Source: Lytechinus pictus
Taxonomy: Eukaryota > Echinodermata > Echinoidea > Temnopleuroida > Toxopneustidae
DNA length: 64,000 nucleotides
Assembly (NCBI RefSeq): GCF_037042905.1
Contig: NC_087261.1
Span: 13,404,217-13,468,216, forward strand
Reading direction: 5' to 3'
Made by a program: the position numbers and the translations under genes. This document shows, piece by piece, positions 12,021-23,279 of the stretch. The notes under the pieces were generated by a model. That model searched no databases. It saw only the letters and a program-made list of their open reading frames with translations, and was not told where the DNA came from. How positions within the stretch are numbered: the first letter of the stretch is position 1; each line of letters opens with the position of its first letter.

Positions 12021-12594
12021 GCTAAACCACGGACTGCTGTGCGGCAAGTAGGGGTATACAAGGCACTTCCCATTGGCCTTTATTCTTCCAATCTGTTCGA
12101 TGTTATACTGGTAGGGAGCAGGTTCCAATAGCGCTATAAAAGGTGTTACGAAACCAGATGACTGGGTACACTTACAGCATCTGCAAAAAAAAAAACAGAA
12201 GAGAAACATAAAAACCTTTCCTACAATAACTACTTAATATTCATTAGAAACTAAATAGTTTCAATATCAATTTGCAAACTTTTTAAAAAATGATTCCAAA
12301 ACAATGTGGGGTGCGTTACATATTTTATACAGTACTTCAAATATTAACATGTAAAGTCAAGTTGGGGGAGGGGGGGGGGGCTTGATGCCCTCAAGATCTA
12401 CACCTCCAAACCATCTCTGTAAAGGGAAGGAAATTTTAGAGTAAATTTGTTTGAAAAAAAAATTTTTAATTCATGCTTTTTTATTTGTTTTAAATGGTTA
12501 TGGGATAATTCCATCAGTTTGAATAAGAAATTACAAGTTGCCAATTTCACATAACCAAGATCAATTCTGATGTAATCATAAATGCACATGTTAA

Positions 12595-13262
12595 AAGACT
12601 GGGGGGGCTGATTCAGCCCCCCCCCTCAACATATTTCGCGATAAATCCGCCGCTCAAATTTTTTTGACCGTGTCGCTTGCTGACTTTTTACTTTCAACTC
12701 TCGTGCAACTTTTGAGACCAAAATTGTGACCCCCGGGTACGTGTTTCCGAAATTACGCAACATTTTGTAAGTGCATGCAGACCCCAAATTATTGAAAAAC
12801 GTGAATTTGTGTACAAATTCAATGCAAATAGTGTTTTTAGCCAAAATTCATAAATGTATCATTATTTTTCCTTTCACTGCTTAAAAGTTAAAATCAATTA
12901 ATTTTATCTTGTTTATGGTAAAAATAAAGTCCCCGACAACTTCCATTGAAAAAACACTAAAAAACAAAAAGTCGTAAAACAAAGAATAGAATACATAAGA
13001 AAATAAATGTTTTTTTGAAATTTTTGAAAAATAAAAATTGATCAGATGCCTTTCTAGAGTATGTGAAACAAAAATTAGCATTTTAGGGGTATTATTTTAT
13101 TAATTAGAGCCAACTTAATGAGCAGTGAGATTTTTCGCAGAATTTGATATTATAGTTTTGTAGATAATGAATGCCATGGGTAACGAGCATGCCAATTTTC
13201 GTCGCGATCGCCAGCCAAAATCATAAGGGGGGGGGGCTGAATCAGCCCCCCCCCCAGTCTTC
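12595..13262. mobile_element. G/C-run terminal-inverted-repeat MITE
   Basis: The left end aagactgggggggctgattc and right end gaatcagccccccccccagtct (with a following t) are inverted copies. Each is itself a palindrome of G-run, ctgattcag and C-run. It is about 668 bp with no supported coding frame. Confidence 0.55.
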
Positions 13263-13381
13263 TTAGGTGTCGAAATAGCCCAGTCCATTTAGGGTTAAGA
13301 ATTTTTTATATTTAGAATACAAAGGCTTACAAATCGGAAAAATTAAATGTTTGCCCAAAAATTATTGAGGGAAAAGTGGAT

Positions 13382-13508
13382 TTTCTAGGGAAATCCATCT
13401 TTGTGTACAAAGTTCTACAGTCAACAGAGACTTGTCTAGGCTCCATGAATGAAAATACAATGTAAAAATGATAAAAAGAGCATCACAGAGTCCTCTTAGT
13501 ACAGTTAG
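13382..13508. repeat. Dispersed repeat (relative at 4990-5125)
   Basis: Second copy of the small non-coding repeat described at 4990-5125, about as long and moderately diverged. Confidence 0.5.
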
Positions 13509-13639
13509 GACCATTGACAGATATAAGGTGCCCCAAGATTGCGCACATCCGAATCTGTGCGATTCTGATAATAGAAGATGCGCAACGACTCAAAACAAAA
13601 AATAAACTTTACACCTGAAATAGCCTACTGTACTGACTT

Positions 13640-13815
13640 ACCTACTGCCTGATGCCGCTTGGCACGTAGGGCAACAACGAAGGACCTCCACTCCTGGCGG
13701 CCGGCGGTTCTGGGCCTTCTGGAAACTCCCCCGGGCTAGGTCATATTCACTGACTTCATCTCCTCCTCAAGTGTGATGCCAGGACAAGGAGTTTTGGTTC
13801 TCCCTCTCTTTCCCC
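13640..13815 (-). pseudogene. LINE ORF2 C-terminal scrap
   Basis: On the minus strand the frames read KRGRTKTPCPGITLEEEMKS and, after a stop, AGRQEWRSFVVALRAKRHQA. This resembles the extreme C-terminus of some LINE ORF2 proteins (GRPKTTWR..VE.EM...; D R.RWRSLV.ALC.T.H). A stop and a probable frame change separate the two blocks. Confidence is moderate because the match is short. Confidence 0.45.
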
Positions 13816-14399
13816 TGAAATGTCATAAACAGATCTATTCATCAAAAATCTGACTCAAAATGGTGGGAAAATAATGAATTTAGGGCATTGCCAAGAGTTC
13901 CATATGCACCCCCACTGATATTGAAAATAAAAACACGAAGAAGGATCAGAATAATATATATCGAGCCCATCAGCCCAATATAGAACATATATGATGGGGA
14001 AGTGGAAATACATACTAAAATATGGCTTTATTCCGTCAAATTTTGAGCATGTATAGAGTGTGTGTAATTGTCCATAGACATCGGTTTATTTAATCAGTAA
14101 AGGGTCTGAGTCAAGTCTAGTTGAACTATCGGCTATCTCGCTAGCATAGCAGACTGCAGTTGACTGCAGATAAAACGAGGTGAGTTCAAGTTCCAACTAA
14201 GGAAGGTGCCAACATAACGATAACGGTACAAAAAAAAATTATAGAAAAATCTGAACGAAACGGAATTAATTCTCAACAATCTTTTCATTCTTTTGTTATT
14301 TTTGGTCATGTTGGTGGGGGGGGGGGGGAGGGGTGCACTGGATATGGAACTCTTTCCAGGGCATTTCATGTGACGGCCTCAAAATGCAGCCTCGGTGCT

Positions 14400-14506
14400 A
14401 CCTCGAGCTAAGTTCGTGCAAGGTTCCACTCCACTTCACTACCGCTACGAGTGTAGTGTAGCAGCAGTAGTGAAGTGGAGTGGAGCCTGCACGATCTTCG
14501 CTCGAG
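14400..14506. repeat. 107 bp inverted repeat
   Basis: The left arm (ctcgagctaagttcgtgcaa through ccactccacttcactac) pairs with the right arm (gtagtgaagtggagtggagc through cttcgctcgag) around a loop of about 25 bp. It would form a long stem. Function unknown; probably a small foldback element. Confidence 0.6.
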
Positions 14507-15539
14507 GTACCTCGGTGCTTGCTTTCTTATCAAAATCTTCACACCGTGTGTAACAGGCCTGTGCAAAGTGAATGAGTGCGCAGACATCACACATCGGGCA
14601 CTGCCGCTGCCACTACCACTAATCATTTTGTTCAATCTGAAAATGACCATGACTGGCCAAGTTTTTTTCCAAGAAAATCAATTATTTCTCTCATTTTTTA
14701 ATGAGACTTTTTGCATACTTACTCATAAGAATACAAGGAACATCATCAATTGAAAGATTTTGTAAAATAAAAGGAAATTCACGTTAATTCTGAACTCAAA
14801 TCGTTAGATGTGCAGACTTGGGGTTGGCGATCACCAGCCGGCCGCCAGTGCAGTGGTCCACAGCAGCGAGCGGGCGCTCGGGCCGGGGCGAGCCGGCGGT
14901 ACCAGGATGGGATTGCCAGCGTCATGTCATTTTCAGTGACGAAGCTAGCTGCAAGCCGCGGCATTTCACAAAATACGAAAATAAAATAATAGAAAATGGT
15001 TATCTAACTTACTGTTTAGCCTACTGCAAATGTCTTCGAAGTCGTTGTCCATATCTGACCCGTATTCTTTAAAAGAATTATTAACGGCCTTCTTCGTCGC
15101 ACTTCTCGATCGAGCTCAATAAACTGCAACTCCAACAACGCAACGGAATTGTTTTCAAATGTTGGCGGTAAGTGCGCATGCACAAGCCTGTCGCCGCGCC
15201 GCCCCCCCCCCCCTCGGCGAATTTTTATAGGGGTTGAGCTGAGGGGGGTCTAACACCGCGAGTAAGAAAAAAGTTTTTAAAATAGATACAAACTTCTTTG
15301 GCATAAGAAGCTTCTTCTTCTACTTCTTGTTTGGTTATGGTTGGCAACCAGTCAAAATGATATTTTTGCCACTGCTTTTGTAGCTTTTTTTTTAAGATTA
15401 TATAATTTCCTATTTTTTTTGCATGTACTATTTTACTTTTTTTTCCTTTTTTAAAGAGAAAACATGCAGCCTCGCTAATAACATGGCAAGGTTGAAAAAA
15501 TAGCAAAATAAAATTGTAAATTTCTTGTTGATTGGCAAA

Positions 15540-15735
15540 TAATTGATGTCATAATCACGTCGTAATTTGGTCAAATGAAAACGCAAATTTCCTCGTCGTT
15601 GATTGGTAAATAAATGATGTCATAATCACGTCCTAATGTGGTCATATAAAAATGCAAATTTACTTGTCGTAGATTGGTCAGTAAATGACGTCACAATCAC
15701 GTCATAATCTGGTCATACAAAAATGCAAAATAAAG
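15540..15735. repeat. Three tandem units next to the nested element's right end
   Basis: Three copies of about 67-85 bp share gatgtcataatcacgtc, tggtcata and aatgcaaat and end at the GACGTC-rich right terminus. They are subterminal repeats of the element ending at 15852. Confidence 0.6.
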
Positions 15736-16882
15736 TTGTCGTTCAAAGTCGTCAAAATGACGTCGTAACGACGTTGTCCAAATATACTATGACGAGATTT
15801 ACTAGTTTCTGACCAGAAAATGACGTCATCACGACCGTGTCTGCTATCAGGGATAGCCCTAATTTGCGCAGGGCCTAGGCTATGTTTTCATTGTTCCTGG
15901 TGCTCGCATTGTCTGTTTAACAAGATATATAATCATGTTGTACTAAAACCTCCCGTTTTCAAGTCAATAAACACAAAATCAGTGACGGACCGTGACCCGG
16001 AGGAGACAAAGCATTGACAAAATGTATTTCCTCGCATTTCAAATTTATTATTGTTTTATGTAGTGACATATGCTTCTTTTTCATGACTACTTAAAGTGAT
16101 TGCCCCATTTTAAGGTCTTAATATAAACCATTTCCTGTCCGTGCTTACGTCTGCATTCGTGGATTGGTGAGATATGTCTGTTCTTCATGAATTCCTAAAA
16201 TCAGACCTTAAAATGTCTCTTTTTCTGATCTGAATATCAAAAAATTTCTGCTTGCGCCTCGTGCTTGCATAATTTGGTTAGTAAAATAAGCATGGTCTTC
16301 GTGAATTCCTACAAGCAGGCCTTAGAATGCCCCTCTTCAGGTCTAAATTTCCTAAATTTTCAGCTCGCGCTTCACGCTCTCAATATTTGACTAGTGAGAT
16401 GTGTATGATAATCATGATTACAATGACTACAAAAGTGCTTCATGTGTTTAGATGTATATTATTCAAACAAAATCAGCAAGCGCTTGGCACTCGCATTAGA
16501 TGTTTATGGTGAGATATGTATACTCTTATTGGATTCCCAAAATATAGTCATAAAAATGTCCTTGTTTGGGGTCAATATATACAAAAATTTCAGCTCGCGC
16601 TTTGCGCTCGCATTGTATGTTTAGTGAGACAGATACGTATTATGATTACAAAAAATTGTTTACAATGTCCCTTTTTAGGTCTGAATTTCAAAAAAATTTC
16701 AGCTCGCGCTTCGCGCTCGCATTATGTGATCAGTGAGATACATATCCGTTTAATGGCACTGTCCTTAAAATGTCTCTATTATGTCGGTATACCTGGCAAC
16801 TGAGCGCGCTTCGCGCGCTCTCTAAGTGACTCAAAATTTTTGCTGGTGCCCCCCCAATGCCGTGACCCACGGTACGCCACTG

Positions 16883-17041
16883 GCCTTTATCCAGGGGGTC
16901 AGCTTTTTTTTTTATACAGGACACGTCAGGCATATCCTTTCTCAAATTTGCTTTGAAAGATGAAAACAACTTCAGTGTCGCCCTCGGGATGTTTAATGCT
17001 TGTGCACGGTTGTGGCAGTGTTTTATCAGGAGTTTTAACAG
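16883..17041 (+). pseudogene. Broken SLC16-like paralogue, large exon (part 2)
   Basis: This is the continuation of the exon interrupted at 9022. It encodes a match to the intact gene's FIQDTSGATYLKFVLRDESN (here IQDTSGISFLKFALKDENN) and then LMLVHGCGSVLSGVLTG against LILLTHGFGSIFSGFITG. Two single-T expansions break the frame: a 10-T run near 16904-16913 and a ttt near 16992. The exon still ends in a usable donor (acag, then gtagaa). That matches the phase-1 junction of the intact gene. Confidence 0.85.
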
Positions 17042-17114
17042 GTAGAAATTAGATTATCAAACTGAAAAAAGTTAGTGTTCTGGGGCAGGACATGCAGGCT
17101 CAGGATGGAGTGGG

Positions 17115-18095
17115 CACTAACAGCGGCGTATCAGGGGTCGGTGGCCAGGGGCGGGGGGCAAGAGCCCAAAATTTCCCGGTCATTTCATGGTATGAACAGG
17201 CGTAATGGTGTAATAAGGCGACGATTTTGAGAGGGCCAGATATTGCGTATCGGGCAGAATTCATCTTTAAAAAAAATGTGCGGGCGAGCGAAGCGAGCGA
17301 GCAAAAATTTTGACATTTTTTATACAAAAATCAAATTTTGTGATAGATTTTGACATGATATCTAGAAAATAATATATTTCACTCTTCTCTCTTTCCATTC
17401 ATTTTTTTGTGGTCTGGACGCCACTGTGAACAGGATTATTTGCGGCAGTAGCGTGATAGAGTAAAAAAAAAAAGGGGGGCGCAGTATGGCGTATGTGCTA
17501 AAAAGCTGCTTAATATAAGTCCCGAGCGAGCAAAGCGAGCGAGAAAAAAATCACCTTTTCATGATAATCCAACTTCGAGATATTTTTTTATATTATATAT
17601 TCAGTACATAAAATCATATCATACACTTTTCCTTTGCTTTTCTTTCCTCCTTTTTTTCTTGGTTGTAGAACTTTTGGGGACCATGGCCCAACCCTTCCAT
17701 ATTCATATACGGTAGTGCTATGCGGTTGGGATACGGGGCGGAGCCCCCGGAACTTCTTGATATCACAGCCATTTAAACCTCGCAGATTGCCGCTATTTTT
17801 AATCAAATCGCAGGTATATACAGAATCTAGCTTTTACACAACACATTTATTCAACCCAGTTGAACCAAATATTTTGAGGGGGCAAAATATAGCAATGTGG
17901 GAAATTGGTAAAGAGTCGCCAGCGAGCAAAGCGAGCTGGAAAAAATTTGCCTAATGAAATCAAATTCTGTGATGGATTTTTTCCATTATATTCAGCAAAT
18001 AACACATTTCATCGTTTCCATTCATTTCATTATACGTTGTCTCCTATAATTTCTTTTATTTCCTCTTGGGTGTGGTACCTGTACGCCAGTAAAGC
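17115..18095. repeat. Degenerate members of the CAGTGGCGTA-end repeat family
   Basis: At least two diverged pieces carry end-like sequences (cagcggcgtatcagggg near 17120, ggacgccactg near 17425, cctgtacgccagta near 18080). They share the internal motif gagcgaagcgagcgagcaaa followed by attttgacattttt and ttttgtgatagattttgaca. Open frames across them are not genes. Confidence 0.5.
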
Positions 18096-18303
18096 TTAAT
18101 GTATGAAAGGTCCCTACAGGGGGCGTTATAGAGCCATTTGAAAGTTATAGATGAAGAATCCCTACTGCATGGGGTCTGGGGCAAAGCCCCCGGTAGCTTA
18201 TTTGCATAAAATTTAGCAAGCTTATAGCACAATTTTGTATGCAGTCCATCTTTCTTCCCGCTCTTTATTTTCAATCCTCGGCAGCCCGGTCGTGTTATTA
18301 AGG

Positions 18304-19313
18304 TTTTTGTCTCGCCTGCATAGCAGAGCGAGACTATATGCGCCGCTTTTCCGACGGCGACGGCGGCGGCGTCAACATCAAATCTTAACCTAAGGTTAAG
18401 TTTTTGAAATGACATCATAACTTAGAAAGTCTATGGATCTAGTTCATGAAACTTGGACATAAGGTTAATCAAGTATTACTGAACATCCTGCCTGAGTTTC
18501 AGGTCACATGACCAAGGTCAAAAGTCATTTAGGGTTAATGAACTTTGACCATGTTGGGAGAATTATTTTCAAAATCTTAACCGAAGGTTAAGTTTTTGAA
18601 ATGACATCATAACTTAGAAAGTATATGGACCTAGTTCATGAAACTTGGGCATAAGGTTAATCAAGTAAAAGTGAACATCCTGCTTGAGTTTCAGGTCACG
18701 TGACCAAGGTCAAAGGTCATTTAAGGTCAATGAACTTTGGTCAAGTTGGGGGTATTTGTTAAATTACCATCCTAACTCTGAAAGTTTACGGATCTAGTTC
18801 ATAAAACTTGGACAAAAGAGTAATCAAGTATCACTGAACATCCTGTACGAGTTTCAGGTCACATGACCATGGTCAAAGGTCATTAAAGGTCAATGAACTT
18901 TGGCCGTGTTGGGGTATTTGTTGAATTACCATCGTAACTCTGAAAGTTTATGGATCTAGTTCATAAAACGTGGGATATAAGAGTAATCAAGTATCACTCA
19001 ACATCCCCTGTGAGTTTCAGGTCACAAAACCAAGGTCAAAGGTCAGTTAAGGTCAATAAACTTAGGCAATGTTGGGGTAATTGTTGAATTGCCATCATAA
19101 CTTTGAAAGTTTATAGATAGAGTGAATGAAATGTGGACATGGGTGTAGTTGACAAGTCTCAAGTCACCGTTCAAATGTCATTTATGGTCAATGAACGTGG
19201 TATTATGTCATTATATGAATGGTGTTTTTGTGAATGATTATTTTATAGTAGTTTTCAAAGTTAGCACTGCTGCTATATTAAATCGCGTAATGCAGGCGAG
19301 ACTGCCAGAGGCG
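18304..19313. mobile_element. GTCTCGCCTGCA-end element with DR1-like motifs (copy 1)
   Basis: The left end gtctcgcctgcatagcagag folds back on itself (gtctcgc / gcgagac). The right end is tgcaggcgagactgccagag. The interior is four to five diverged tandem units of roughly 150-180 bp. Each has caaggtcaaaggtca or a close variant, gtttcaggtcac and a cataact.tgaaagt block. Copy 2 lies inverted at 34185-35153. There is no coding capacity. The superfamily is unknown and no clean target duplication was seen. Confidence 0.7.
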
Positions 19314-19489
19314 TTCCACTTATTTTTCTTGTTCCTTTTCTTTGTTTTCCAATTTAGCTTTTGACTAATTCCATTCTACCTTTATTTCCCGCTATTATTT
19401 GCCATTTTGTCATCTTTTAATTTATTATCCTTTATGCTGTTGCATTACATAGGCCTATTTCGGAATGATTGGTTCTTTCTCAAAATTAA

Positions 19490-19712
19490 TGTTCTTCTTT
19501 CGTTCCTTTTCCCGCTTTCCTTCCTTTTCCATTAATAAAAAAAAAAAATCGCTTCGTTTTCTTTTCACTTTCCCTTTCTTTTTCCTCCTTTCCTTTTCCC
19601 CTTTCCTTTCCCTTTCTTTCTCCCTCCCTTTTTTCCCGTTTTTTGTTATTCTTCCCGGTGAAATCCGCCTGGGGGGGCAGCTTGCCCCCCTGCCCCCGCC
19701 TGTTACGCCACT
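19490..19712. mobile_element. Truncated CAGTGGCGTA-end element
   Basis: The right part is like that of the element at 46779-47968: a pyrimidine-rich arm, then cctgggggggcagcttgccc, C-run, and gttacgccactg at 19712. The left end is not recognisable. The purine/pyrimidine frames over it are artefacts. Confidence 0.5.
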
Positions 19713-20015
19713 GGGCACTAATGGATTTCTTAAGTGGTGGAAAAGGTAGAAAGAAAACATAAAAATATAAAAGTGAATGATTACAAATGGAAACAATTAC
19801 ATGTCCAGTGATCGTTCACACCCATACTTTGAATTCCCATTAAATTCAACCATCCTTTATCTTTCAAGTATTTTGATATGATTCTTACGTACTAGCTTTA
19901 AAACAAAGTGACAGAAAAAAATACTAAGTGAAATAAAACATTAGTTGTTTATAAGTATTATAATTTTATTCAACAGTTATGACAATCGATTTCATTTATC
20001 CACTTTGTCTTGCAG

Positions 20016-20149
20016 GGGCATTACTTGACTTCTCACAGTCCTACACCAAAGTCTTCATGATTACTGGAATCAGCAACGCTTGTTTCACCATGAACGTAAT
20101 AGTTGTGTTTGTAATGATAAAAAGGAGATCGAACATACATGATCTTTAA
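20016..20149 (+). pseudogene. Terminal exon of the broken SLC16-like paralogue
   Basis: A 3' splice site (ttgcag, then gggcattac) opens a phase-1 exon reading ALLDFSQSYTKVFMITGISN, then ACFTMNVIVVFVMIKRRSN and IHDL before a TAA at 20147. The intact minus-strand gene's last exon reads TLLDLTQSYTKVFMITGISS, then ACFTVNVTVIFLLLKRRSD. The exon covers the last two transmembrane helices. It is itself uninterrupted, but it belongs to the copy broken at 8.1-17.0 kb. Confidence 0.85.
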
Positions 20150-20794
20150 AACATTCTGGGGGTGGTGCCAGAAGGGCGACAAAGTTAACTAAAGATGACG
20201 TCATGTTGAATAGCATAAAGACGACGCAGACCTGTGTCCTTTGTGCCTTTATTTTTCTTACCCCTTTTAAACTTGTTTCCTTCTCATTATTTGGTTTAAA
20301 AAATATGGGGGCGGGAACCTTGGATCCAGATCTCATTAAAGACGCATTCGACTATTCTTATTAAAAAAAAAACATTCGGATTGATATAGAGTACCATAGG
20401 GGGCTCCAGAATTGGTGGCTATGGGCTGCAGACTCCCCCCCCCCCCCGCCCTTTCAAAAAGCATAACATAGCATGAACCTCCTGTCCGCATGAAACAGTG
20501 AATGTGCTTTTGTTGTTTCTTCTGCCGAGTGTTTCATCAACATATATGTCTGACAAGTTGTCAGATCTGAGAACTGTCGTTTGGTTATGAAGCACTGTGA
20601 CTTTGGTAACTGTGATCTGAAGAAATGGACTTAACTGTCGTATCAATCGCCTGACAAGTCCTTTCACAAAACGCTTCTCTGATATCTCCTTTCCTTCGAT
20701 TTTTGATCTCTTACTTGGTTTGCTTCAAACTTCCGATTGCATACACAATGGATGGCTCCGTTTTTTTATTATCTGTTAAAGATATCGACATTAA

Positions 20795-21000
20795 GAGATA
20801 TGGTTATATTACAATAATGATAACAGTTTATATAATAACAATAATACTACTAATAGTAATAATAATTGATAATGATACTACTACTATACTAATGATAAAA
20901 ATAATAGTAATAAATAAAAAATAAACAATAATGATAATAATAATGATAATAATAGTAACAATAATGATAATAACAATGACAAAATTAGAATAATAATATG
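20795..21000. repeat. AAT/ATG-type microsatellite
   Basis: Simple-sequence run of aat, aatgat and aatagta units. The poly-Ile frames on both strands come from it. Confidence 0.8.
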
Positions 21001-21250
21001 AAATATGATTCATTATCAGAATTGGGTCGAGCGTTCGATCTCTAACACAACAGAAAACGCTCATTCTTTGAAACACATTATTTAGCCAAATAATGTTTTC
21101 TTTACCTCTCATGTTATTATTTTGTTGTTGTTGAATTTTTCCTCTTTTATGATATTGATGATAAGCATTTTTAATATACTTGCCAATTATATAAAAATCA
21201 ATTGTATGAATACATTCTTAGGTTTTTCCTTGCAAAACTTAATCAATAAT

Positions 21251-21528
21251 CAGTGGCGTAGTCAGCTCAAAATTTGAGAGGCCAGATATGGCGTATCCGA
21301 CAACATTTATGTTAAACAATTTCATTTCAGCGATCGAGCAAAATTTCAACATTATTTTGTTATTACAAAATCCAATTTTGTGATAGGTTTTGACATTATA
21401 TTCAGCAAGTAATATCAATTTGACCATCTCTCTTCCCCTGTCTTTCAGTTTCTCTGATTTTATTTTTTATTTTTTTTTTTTGGGGGGGGGACAAGCGCCC
21501 CAAGGCCGCCCCCATCTGTACGGCACTG
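21251..21528. mobile_element. Short hAT-type MITE of the CAGTGGCGTA family
   Basis: Starts cagtggcgtagtcagc and ends ctgtacggcactg. It is flanked by tcaataat and taaataat, a 7-of-8 match to an 8 bp duplication. The interior repeats the attttgtgatagg.tttgacatta block seen at 17.3 and 58.5 kb. It is 278 bp and non-coding. Confidence 0.6.
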
Positions 21529-21529
21529 T

Positions 21530-23279
21530 AAATAATAGCAAACCGAATTAATTCCTAAATACTGATGAGCACTGTGATTCAAATAAATTGTCAGATTAGT
21601 AATTTACTATGAAACATTCAATTAAACAACAGACTATAATGGGGGGGGGGGTGTTCTATTATAAATCTGAATGGCAGAGGTCTTAGTAAAGGATTGAAAA
21701 TTTAGAAATATATTTTTACAAGATATTAAACATCACTTTGACATATTAGGTATAAATATTAAAATTGTATCACACAAAATTTTGGCGACTTTTTGGGAGA
21801 TCTGATAAATGACTTTTCAACACAAAATGCTAATAAAATTGTTGTTTTTAATTTGCCATTACATGAATTGCATCTTTATGATTTCATCGGCCCCCTTGTT
21901 TGAAAAACAGGTTGTTGTTTTTTTAATTTGGATGTACTCATGAGGCCTAACGCCTGGAATCTTTATATCTCATCATAAGTGACAATTTACCTATTTTTGT
22001 TTTAATCAAACAAAGGGAACTTAAGTGAATGAAAATTAGCGCATAATACCAGTTAATAAGTGGATGGTGTGAAATTTACAAGAAAGATAAGTAGGAGAGA
22101 GATTTAAGATCTTCGTAATCTTGCTCCGGCCCTCACGGCGAAACCCACTGATCAACAAGACATCGGAATTACAGAAGGCCTTGTTTGTGTCCGCGTTGTA
22201 TAATAACCTGAATAAATATCTTAGTCACGATGAGTGGTGAAGATTTATTGACAATTGTTAATTAAAAGGAGTGTAATCTTGGGTAATCCTTGTATATTTC
22301 AGGGAACTACGCATTCTTCTGTTAACAAATACGTTATATATTTTCATTTTTATGACAAAATAATTATTTTGTATAATTCGTATTGAATGAAACATTCGAT
22401 ATGAATTATACAAATGATTTGTCATAAAAATACATGATATTTTGAGAAAAATGGAAATAAAGAAATGTTTATTTGAATTAAAGTGAAATTGTCTGAATAT
22501 TATTATCAAGAGTAGAGTCTTTGGGCCTTTAAAAGTAAATATTGATTTTGCTATTTAGGATGGTTCGGGAGTGGTAGATTAAATTCATCGGATTAAAATG
22601 TGGGGGTATTTATGAAAAGCTTTGTTAGTAATTTTCTTTTTGTTAAAATAAGTGTTAAAAATTGATGGTAGTATACATTAATTGACTTAGGTTTGTTCTA
22701 TAGAGTCCTTTTTATTTTTAAAATTGTATTGCTAATAAACAAGTGATTTTAAAAGGATCTCCAAAATGTAGGGAAAAATTCACACGAAACGCCTTCTTTT
22801 GTCATAGCTATATCCTAGGCTAGGTAAGGCAATGTAAGGTGTGCGTCCGGGTGTGCGTACGTGTTTCCCCAAATGATAATTCCGTAATTTAGATAAGGTA
22901 AAATTAATGTTTGGCAAAGCATTTTCAGGAAGTATGCAACCAATAATTATTATTAATTATCTCAATTTTTGCGCGATATTCACCTGCGACATAATTTTAG
23001 CGTGAATATGAATTTTCCACAACAATTTATTGCCTATTATCAGACCTTAAAACTTTATTGAAGAAAAGGGTGCATTTCAGTATGCTCATTATTGGGATAA
23101 GATGTATTGCATCAAAAACTGGTTCAAAAGTTATTTGAATAATTACAGAATTATATGTACAATCATAGATGTTTTAATCAAAATAGCTAGAGTAAACGTG
23201 GTTTATCCCAGTTCATACCAATGTTGGAGTCCCTTGAAGCTCGGCCTTGGCCTTAAGACGCATAATAGTGGAGCGGTTA
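21530..23279. other. Intergenic sequence without a recognised gene
   Basis: AT-rich DNA with a G-run near 21642 and a local inverted repeat near 22330-22430 (atttttatgacaaa / tttgtcataaaaat). No conserved protein signal was found on either strand. Confidence 0.35.

Larger units (their letters stand above)
9254..15852. mobile_element. Nested element with CCCTGATAGCAGA ends and GACGTC arms
   Basis: The left end ccctgatagcaga and right end tctgctatcaggg are exact inverted repeats, flanked by AT on both sides. The subterminal regions are dense in gacgtc (9280-9840 and 15540-15840). The 2 bp AT target and short ends resemble ISL2EU-type DNA transposons, but that is inference. No transposase frame was recognised inside. 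The interior carries further insertions: a TTAA MITE, a G/C-run MITE and two LINE scraps. So the 6.6 kb is a composite. Confidence 0.6.
9023..16882. mobile_element. hAT-type non-autonomous element interrupted by a nested insertion
   Basis: The left end is cagtggggtaactacgg at 9023 and the right end ggtacgccactg at 16882. They are flanked by the 8 bp duplication gcctttat (9015-9022 and 16883-16890). The outer parts (9023-9253 and 15855-16882) match the intact relative at 46779-47968 in reverse orientation. They share the G/C-run termini, a poly-A/purine arm and internal units containing cgcgcttcgcgctcgc. The central 6.6 kb is a separate later insertion. The element lies inside an exon of the transporter pseudogene. 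Confidence 0.85.

Noticed and set aside
14818..15072. Frame containing HVIFSDEASC, reminiscent of a Tc1/mariner transposase DDE block
   Set aside because: Only a few residues match, no other transposase motif is nearby and the frame is short. Treated as chance.
20703..21112. Poly-Ile frames
   Set aside because: Low-complexity AAT/ATG microsatellite translation.
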